This document shows, in pieces, positions 59,633 through 64,000 of a stretch of 64,000 bases of DNA (its first letter is position 1; each line of letters opens with the position of its first letter). The notes beneath the pieces were generated by a model. It was not told where the DNA came from, did no database searches, and saw only the letters and a list, made by a program, of their open reading frames with translations. The stretch spans positions 186,001 to 250,000 of the forward strand of contig NZ_JAUZQD010000013.1 in assembly GCF_030709675.1 (NCBI RefSeq), in the 5' to 3' direction. Position numbers and translations under genes: made by a program. Source of the stretch: Symbioplanes lichenis (lineage in GTDB: Bacteria; Actinomycetota; Actinomycetes; Mycobacteriales; Micromonosporaceae).

Positions 59633-60768
59633 CAGGTGTCCGCACCGCCATCGTGATCGGTGCCGGCCCGGCCGGGCTCGCCACCGCCGTCGCCCTGGGC
59701 AAGGCCGGCATCCAGGCCACTGTGTACGAACGCGGAGCCGCGCTCAGCGCCGCGGGCGGCGGGCTCACGCTGTGGCCCAACGGGCTGACCGCGCTCGCGT
59801 CGTTCGGGGCGGCCGAGGACGTACGCGCGGTGGCGCTGGCCTCGCCCGGCACCGCCATGCGCACCGCGGCCGGCCGGCTGCTCAGCGCGACCACCGGCCC
59901 CGAGCTGGACCGCATCGGTGGCCAGGGCCTGGCCCTGCACCGCGCCGACCTGCTCGCCGCCCTGGCCGGAAGGCTCGGGCCCGGCGCCGTCCGCTTCGGC
60001 CGCCGCTGCGCCGGGGTGCGCAGCGGGGCGCACGACGCCACGGTGGTCTTCGAGGACGGCGGCGAGGACCGGGCCGACGTGGTGATCGCCGCCGACGGCA
60101 TCCGGTCCCGGCTCCGGGCGGACGTCGACCCCCGGCCGCTGCGCTACGCCGGCTTCGCGGTGTGGCGGGCCACCGTGCACCACCCCCTGCCCGCGGCGCC
60201 CGGGCTGCTCACCTTCGGCGGCGCCCACCAGTTCGGCATCTGGCGGCTGCCGGGCGACCGGGTCTACTGGTTCGCGTCGGCGCCCGTTGCCGATCCGGCC
60301 CGGGCGCCCGTACGGCCGCCGGAGCTCTTCCACACGTGGCACGACCCGATCCCGGAGCTGCTCGACGTCACCACGCCCGCGGAGCTCACGCTGACCGGCG
60401 CCTACGACTGCCCGCCGCTCCGGGCCTGGCACGCCGGGCGCGTCGTGCTGGCGGGTGACGCCGCGCACCCCGCGCTGCCGACCATGGGCCAGGGCGCCTC
60501 GCAGGCCTTCGAGGACGCCGCGGTGCTCGCCGCCGAGCTGGGCAGCGGCACCGAGCTGGACACGGCCCTGCACCGCTATCACCGCCGGCGCCGCCGCCGG
60601 GCCCGCGCGGCCTGGTCGCAGGCGCGGATGCTGGCCCGCGTCGGAGCCTGGCGGCACCCCCTCGCCTGCCGGCTGCGCGACACCATGATCGCCTCGGCGC
60701 CGGCCGGGGCCCAGCGCCGTCAGCTGCAGCGGCTCTTCACCACCGCCGGAGAGGAGGCACGGTCATGA
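59629..60768 (+). CDS. FAD-dependent monooxygenase (PHBH/UbiH-like group A)
   Basis: 379 residues. VIGAGPAGLATAVALGKAG is the FAD dinucleotide fold, DVVIAADGIRSRLR the DG motif that contacts both FAD and NAD(P)H, and RVVLAGDAAHPALPTMGQGA the GD motif. These enzymes hydroxylate or epoxidise aromatic and unsaturated substrates with NAD(P)H and O2. It is coupled by ATGA overlaps to both the ketoreductase before it and the AraC gene after it. Related enzymes tailor anthraquinone or polyene parts of enediynes. Exact substrate unknown. Confidence 0.9.
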   Translation: MTGVRTAIVIGAGPAGLATAVALGKAGIQATVYERGAALSAAGGGLTLWPNGLTALASFGAAEDVRAVALASPGTAMRTAAGRLLSATTGPELDRIGGQGLALHRADLLAALAGRLGPGAVRFGRRCAGVRSGAHDATVVFEDGGEDRADVVIAADGIRSRLRADVDPRPLRYAGFAVWRATVHHPLPAAPGLLTFGGAHQFGIWRLPGDRVYWFASAPVADPARAPVRPPELFHTWHDPIPELLDVTTPAELTLTGAYDCPPLRAWHAGRVVLAGDAAHPALPTMGQGASQAFEDAAVLAAELGSGTELDTALHRYHRRRRRRARAAWSQARMLARVGAWRHPLACRLRDTMIASAPAGAQRRQLQRLFTTAGEEARS

Positions 60769-61544
60769 GCGTCGAGCGCGTCGAGGCCGACTGCGCGACC
60801 GAGCACACCGCCGACGACTGGGTGCGCGCCGTGCGCCGCTCGATCCGGGTGATGCGCGAGCACCTGGGCGACGACTACTCGCTGCGCGAGCTGGCCCGCA
60901 GCGCCTGGCTCAGCCCGTTCCACTTCCACCGGGTGTTCCTCAAGGTCACCGACTCCACGCCGGCCCGGTTCCTGGCCGCGTGGCGGATGGCCGAGGCGAA
61001 ACGGATGCTGGCCACCAGCCGGGTCAGCGTCACCGAGATCTGCATGCGCATCGGCTACTCCAGCCTGGGCACGTTCACCTCCCAGTTCACCCGGGCGGTG
61101 GGGGTGCCGCCGGGCCGCTTCCGGCGGCTCGTCGCGGCGTACGGGGACCGTCCGTGCAACGACGTCCTCCGCGCGATCCGCCCGGCGCAGCCCGTGGACC
61201 CCGCCCTGACCGTGCCGGTGACCGGCGGCCCGCCCGGCGCCCTCGCCGTGGTCGGCCTGTTCCGCAGCGGCATCCCGCAGGAACGGCCGGTGGAGTGCGC
61301 GATCGTCGCGGTGCCCGGCAGCGCCCGGTTCTCGGTGGCGCCGCCGGACGCCCGGCCGCTGGCGGTGGTGTTCGACGACTCGGTCACGGTGGCCGAGGCC
61401 GTCGCGGACGCCGAGCTCGACCGGTGCTGGGTCGCCGCCGGCCCCGACCTCCGGCTGCGCCCCCGCCGGCCCACCGACCCGCCCGTCGTCCTGGCCCTGC
61501 CCCTCCTGCTGGTCACGGAGCAGTCCGTCGTCCCGGCGGCCTGA
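60765..61544 (+). CDS. AraC-family regulator with N-terminal DNA-binding domain
   Basis: 259 residues. Two helix-turn-helix units lie at the N-terminus: SLRELARSAWLSPFHFHRVF and VTEICMRIGYSSLGTFTSQF, then RAVGVPPGRFRR. The remaining 130 residues are a C-terminal effector part of unknown ligand (ALTVPVTGGPPGALAVVGLF, RCWVAAGPDLRLRP). Domain order is the reverse of AraC itself but common in actinomycetes. The gene is coupled to the monooxygenase by an ATGA overlap and probably tunes the operon. No partner operator was identified. Confidence 0.88.
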   Translation: MSVERVEADCATEHTADDWVRAVRRSIRVMREHLGDDYSLRELARSAWLSPFHFHRVFLKVTDSTPARFLAAWRMAEAKRMLATSRVSVTEICMRIGYSSLGTFTSQFTRAVGVPPGRFRRLVAAYGDRPCNDVLRAIRPAQPVDPALTVPVTGGPPGALAVVGLFRSGIPQERPVECAIVAVPGSARFSVAPPDARPLAVVFDDSVTVAEAVADAELDRCWVAAGPDLRLRPRRPTDPPVVLALPLLLVTEQSVVPAA

Positions 61545-61626
61545 ACGGCAAGCTGCGAGAAGGCCGGGGCCCGCGCCGCCGCGAGACTGGCAAGGAACGG
61601 ACCGCTGCCGCAGAAGGGACGCCGCA

Positions 61627-62943
61627 ATGGCCATCGACCTCTGTAACAAGTCTCCGGGACTGCTGGCCGAGCGTGATCCGGGCTCGTGGGGCGCGGCTGT
61701 CCAGAGCCCGGTGCTGCTCGACGACCTGGGCACCGACCAGCGCGAGGCGCTGAACTTCGCCTACCGCACCACGCTGAGCCACGTGGACCCCCGGTTCGTG
61801 GCCGGCGACCCCGCCGCGTGGGCCAGCGACTTCGGCTACGCCCTGGACCGGGTGGCGATCCGCCTGGACAACCGGGCCAACGACGAGCTGCGCCGGCAGG
61901 CGCTGCACCACCGCGACCCGGTCATGCGTGAGCAGGCGCTGTTCGAGTACGCCGACCGCGACCACCCGGACGCGCTGGAGCTGCTGCGCGAGGCGATCCG
62001 CCACGACACCGACCGCGAGGTGCGCTGGGACGCGCTGTGGGCGGTGGAGAAGCTCGGCGGCCCGGAGGCGATCGAGACGCTGCGCGAGTTCCTCACCGAC
62101 GACGACCCGGAGATCGCCGAATGGGCCCGGCTGTTCACCGCCGAGCTGCAGACCGGCGACCCCGCCTTCGACGGCCGGTCCGGGCTCCTCACCCCCGGCC
62201 GCACCTTCGACGAGACCATCTATCTGCTCATCCACTGCGACCTGTACGTCCGGCTGGACGACACCAACACCCACTGGGGCAAGATCTCGCTGGCGCCCCA
62301 GGGGCTGGCCCGCATCTACGGTCAGGCGCACGCGTGTCCCAACGTGGCCACCCGGGAACGGCAGCTCGTCATCGCCAAGACCATCGCCGGCCTGCACGCC
62401 GACGGCTCGCCGCACTGCGACAACTACCTGTTCCGCGGCTTCACCGACCGCACCCGCCGGGACCGGGGCAACTTCTTCTTCGAGTCGCTGGTGCCGCGGA
62501 CGTTCTTCCGCTCCGGGCGCGCCGACGACCCGAGCGAGGGCGTACGCCAGGCCCGCATCGGCTTCGCCCGCTACGGCACGTGGCACCTCGAGCCGAAGTT
62601 CCAGGTCCGCGAGGAAGCCGCCATCCGCTACGTGCGCGGCCGCTTCCAGGGCTGGGGCTACGTCAACCTGGCGCGGATCGCCGGCCGCTCGCTGGAGGAG
62701 ATCCTGACCCCGGGCAACGGCGTGCTGTCCACGCTGCACGACCCCGAGGTCGGCCCGATGACCAACGCGTTCATCCTCGGCACCTTCAAGGGCAAGCTGA
62801 ACGACTGGGACGGCGACGGGCGCATCGACCTGAACTCGCGCGACGTCTACTCCACCGCCGAGGGCGAGATCGACTCGGACCAGGACGGCGTGCCCGACGA
62901 GGCCGGCCGCACCTGCTGCGACTACACCAGCCAGCTGCCCTGA
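61627..62943 (+). CDS. HEAT-repeat protein with calcium-loop-like C-terminus
   Basis: 438 residues; AGAAGGGACGCCGCA precedes ATG 61627. Residues about 85-175 form HEAT-like helical repeats (QALHHRDPVMREQALFEYAD, LLREAIRHDTDREVRWDALW, LREFLTDDDPEIAEWARLF). The middle has a Trp- and Cys-containing domain without a known name. The C-terminus carries two acidic loops, DWDGDGRIDL and DSDQDGVPDE, like EF-hand or dockerin calcium loops, then RTCCDY. No signal peptide was recognised. Sits 18 bp before the next gene, with which it probably works. Function not known; a scaffold or sequestering role is a guess. Confidence 0.6.
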   Translation: MAIDLCNKSPGLLAERDPGSWGAAVQSPVLLDDLGTDQREALNFAYRTTLSHVDPRFVAGDPAAWASDFGYALDRVAIRLDNRANDELRRQALHHRDPVMREQALFEYADRDHPDALELLREAIRHDTDREVRWDALWAVEKLGGPEAIETLREFLTDDDPEIAEWARLFTAELQTGDPAFDGRSGLLTPGRTFDETIYLLIHCDLYVRLDDTNTHWGKISLAPQGLARIYGQAHACPNVATRERQLVIAKTIAGLHADGSPHCDNYLFRGFTDRTRRDRGNFFFESLVPRTFFRSGRADDPSEGVRQARIGFARYGTWHLEPKFQVREEAAIRYVRGRFQGWGYVNLARIAGRSLEEILTPGNGVLSTLHDPEVGPMTNAFILGTFKGKLNDWDGDGRIDLNSRDVYSTAEGEIDSDQDGVPDEAGRTCCDYTSQLP

Positions 62944-62960
62944 GGGGAAGGGAGACACCG

Positions 62961-63614
62961 ATGAGCGCACCGACGCAGAAGCCGTCCGTCGTCTACGGCC
63001 GCCCGGTCGGGACCGAGGGCGTCCCGAACGTCTATGCCGGCGCCACCGTGGTGCCGTGGACCCCGCCCGACCCGGGCATCGACAACCTGGGCATCAGCTC
63101 GGTGGACGCGTTCGCCGTGCCGGGCGTCGGGGAGTACACCGTGCCCTTCGACGGCTACGTGCGGGTGGTCCGGTCGGATCCGACGTCCCGGATCTGGCAC
63201 GACGCCGAGGTCTACACGAACCTGATCGAGATGAAGATGGTCGGCCACTGCGAGGAGCTGGGCACCATCACCGTGCGGCTCAACCCCGACTGCCTGTCGA
63301 CCGGCCAGATCCGCACACCCTTCGACCCGTACGCGGGGGAGGGTCCCTCGGCCAAGGCGTGCCGGATGGCCGTGGGTGCCCTGTTCGAGATGCCGAAGCT
63401 GGGGCTGCGGCTGGTGAACAAGGAGCCGATCATCCTCACCATCGACGACGTGCGGCAGATCCCGCCGGCCGGCTCGCCCGGCAAGGGCCAGATCTACCGG
63501 ATGCTGCCGCTGCACGACATCCGGCGCCCGGACGACCAGCCGATCGCCTATCTGACCAGTCTGCGCTTCACGATGGGCGGTTACCTGACGCCCGACGAGC
63601 TCGCCGCCATCTGA
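62961..63614 (+). CDS. unrecognised 217-residue protein
   Basis: GGAAGGGAGACACCG precedes ATG 62961. No family was recognised and there are no membrane segments. The sequence looks beta-rich: VGEYTVPFDGYVRVVRSDP, WHDAEVYTNLIEMKMVGHC and ITVRLNPDCLSTGQIRTPF. It lies between the HEAT-repeat protein and the START-domain protein, with 17 and 24 bp on either side, so it belongs to the operon. It may form a complex with the HEAT-repeat protein. Good codon use and ribosome site make it a firm gene. Confidence 0.7.
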   Translation: MSAPTQKPSVVYGRPVGTEGVPNVYAGATVVPWTPPDPGIDNLGISSVDAFAVPGVGEYTVPFDGYVRVVRSDPTSRIWHDAEVYTNLIEMKMVGHCEELGTITVRLNPDCLSTGQIRTPFDPYAGEGPSAKACRMAVGALFEMPKLGLRLVNKEPIILTIDDVRQIPPAGSPGKGQIYRMLPLHDIRRPDDQPIAYLTSLRFTMGGYLTPDELAAI

Positions 63615-63638
63615 CCCCACCCGCAGAAGGGCTTCACC

Positions 63639-64000
63639 ATGGCCGATGTGGACATGCGCCGGGCGGCGCTGCCCCCGCCGCCCGCGTTCGATCTGACCCG
63701 GCCGGAGGCCGGCTTCCGGCCGCTGGCCGGCGGCGCGTTCCCCGTGGCCCAGGACCGCTGGGAGCGGCTGGTCACGGTGGCCTCGATCCCCGAGCCGGTG
63801 GGCCGGGTGTGGGAGGCCCTGGTGGAGCCCGAGCACGTGGCCCGGTGGCTGGGCGTCTGCCACGGCGGCTGGGCCCGCCGCGGTCTCGAGTCCACCCTGG
63901 ACTTCGAGGACGGCGAGTTCTTCTACTGCAGCACCTCCCGGGCGCGGCCACCCACTCCCGCCCGGGAGGGCCTTCTCGAGTACCTGTGGCGCTGGGTCGG
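63639..64000 (+). CDS. START/SRPBCC (AHSA1-like) protein, N-terminal part
   Basis: The gene runs off the right end; 120 codons are visible. LVTVASIPEPVGRVWEALVE and PEHVARWLGVCHGGWARRG are the opening strands and helix of AHSA1-type SRPBCC proteins. The first 40 residues (Pro- and Phe-rich) are an extra N-terminal segment. CalC, CalU16 and CalU19 of the calicheamicin cluster are START-domain proteins; CalC resists the drug by sacrificing its own backbone. A like role here is attractive, given the enediyne cassette, but SRPBCC proteins are very common. Last visible gene of the 57273 operon. Confidence 0.75.
   Translation, partial: MADVDMRRAALPPPPAFDLTRPEAGFRPLAGGAFPVAQDRWERLVTVASIPEPVGRVWEALVEPEHVARWLGVCHGGWARRGLESTLDFEDGEFFYCSTSRARPPTPAREGLLEYLWRWV

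Noticed and set aside
37194..64000. A chromoprotein apoprotein gene for a nine-membered enediyne
   Set aside because: No small secreted protein of the expected size and Cys pattern was found in the visible part of region C.
1..64000. tRNA, rRNA, CRISPR arrays, insertion sequences, attachment sites
   Set aside because: No cloverleaf-like sequence, regular spaced repeats, transposase or integrase genes, or terminal inverted repeats were recognised by reading; a covariance-model search was not possible.

Overview
The window is very GC-rich, with G or C at almost every third codon position and frequent GTG and TTG starts, and it is packed with specialised metabolism. This points to a filamentous actinomycete, plausibly in or near the Micromonosporaceae or Streptomycetaceae; the sequence alone does not fix the genus. 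No rRNA, tRNA, CRISPR array, transposase or replication origin was seen.

Region A (about 680-31187) looks like one biosynthetic cluster with no modular PKS and no NRPS. Its core is a recognisable amino-acid module: a two-subunit B12 glutamate mutase with its reactivase (17120-20119), an AMP-forming ligase (20156-21685), a free acyl carrier protein (11689-11946) and a LysA/BtrK/VinO-like PLP decarboxylase (12045-13304). By analogy with vicenistatin starter-unit biosynthesis this would make 3-methylaspartate, load it on the ACP and decarboxylate it to 3-aminoisobutyryl-ACP. Around it lie two ATP-grasp amide ligases, a FemAB/GNAT-like transferase, a beta-lactamase-fold protein with Cys in place of the nucleophilic Ser, two FGE-sulfatase-fold proteins, a P450, a CPYC thioredoxin-reductase-like flavoprotein, an LLM flavoprotein, two radical SAM enzymes, a tandem haem-oxygenase-like diiron oxidase and three MFS transporters. 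The last operon (23348-31187) holds an O-carbamoyltransferase with an SxtJ-like membrane protein, an SGNH hydrolase and a 28-residue basic peptide. The product is not one I recognise.

Region B (31238-37185) holds secreted proteins (an alpha/beta hydrolase and two tachylectin-type propeller fusions to cell-wall hydrolase domains), a decayed vanadium haloperoxidase gene and a truncated SARP/NB-ARC regulator.

Region C (37194-64000, running off the end) is an enediyne-type cluster. The diagnostic cassette DUF1702 (UnbL/E3) - UnbV (E4) - UnbU (E5) - PKSE - hotdog thioesterase (E10) is intact at 44476-54282. To its left is a translationally coupled operon of four proteins carrying eight SnoaL-like domains plus a cupin and a DyP peroxidase (43076 to 37194). 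To its right are HxlR-SCP2 and SARP regulators and a rightward operon (57273-64000): ABC1/UbiB kinase-like protein, stand-alone ketoreductase, FAD monooxygenase, AraC regulator, a HEAT/EF-hand-like protein, an unrecognised protein and a START/SRPBCC protein that could be a CalC-type self-resistance protein.
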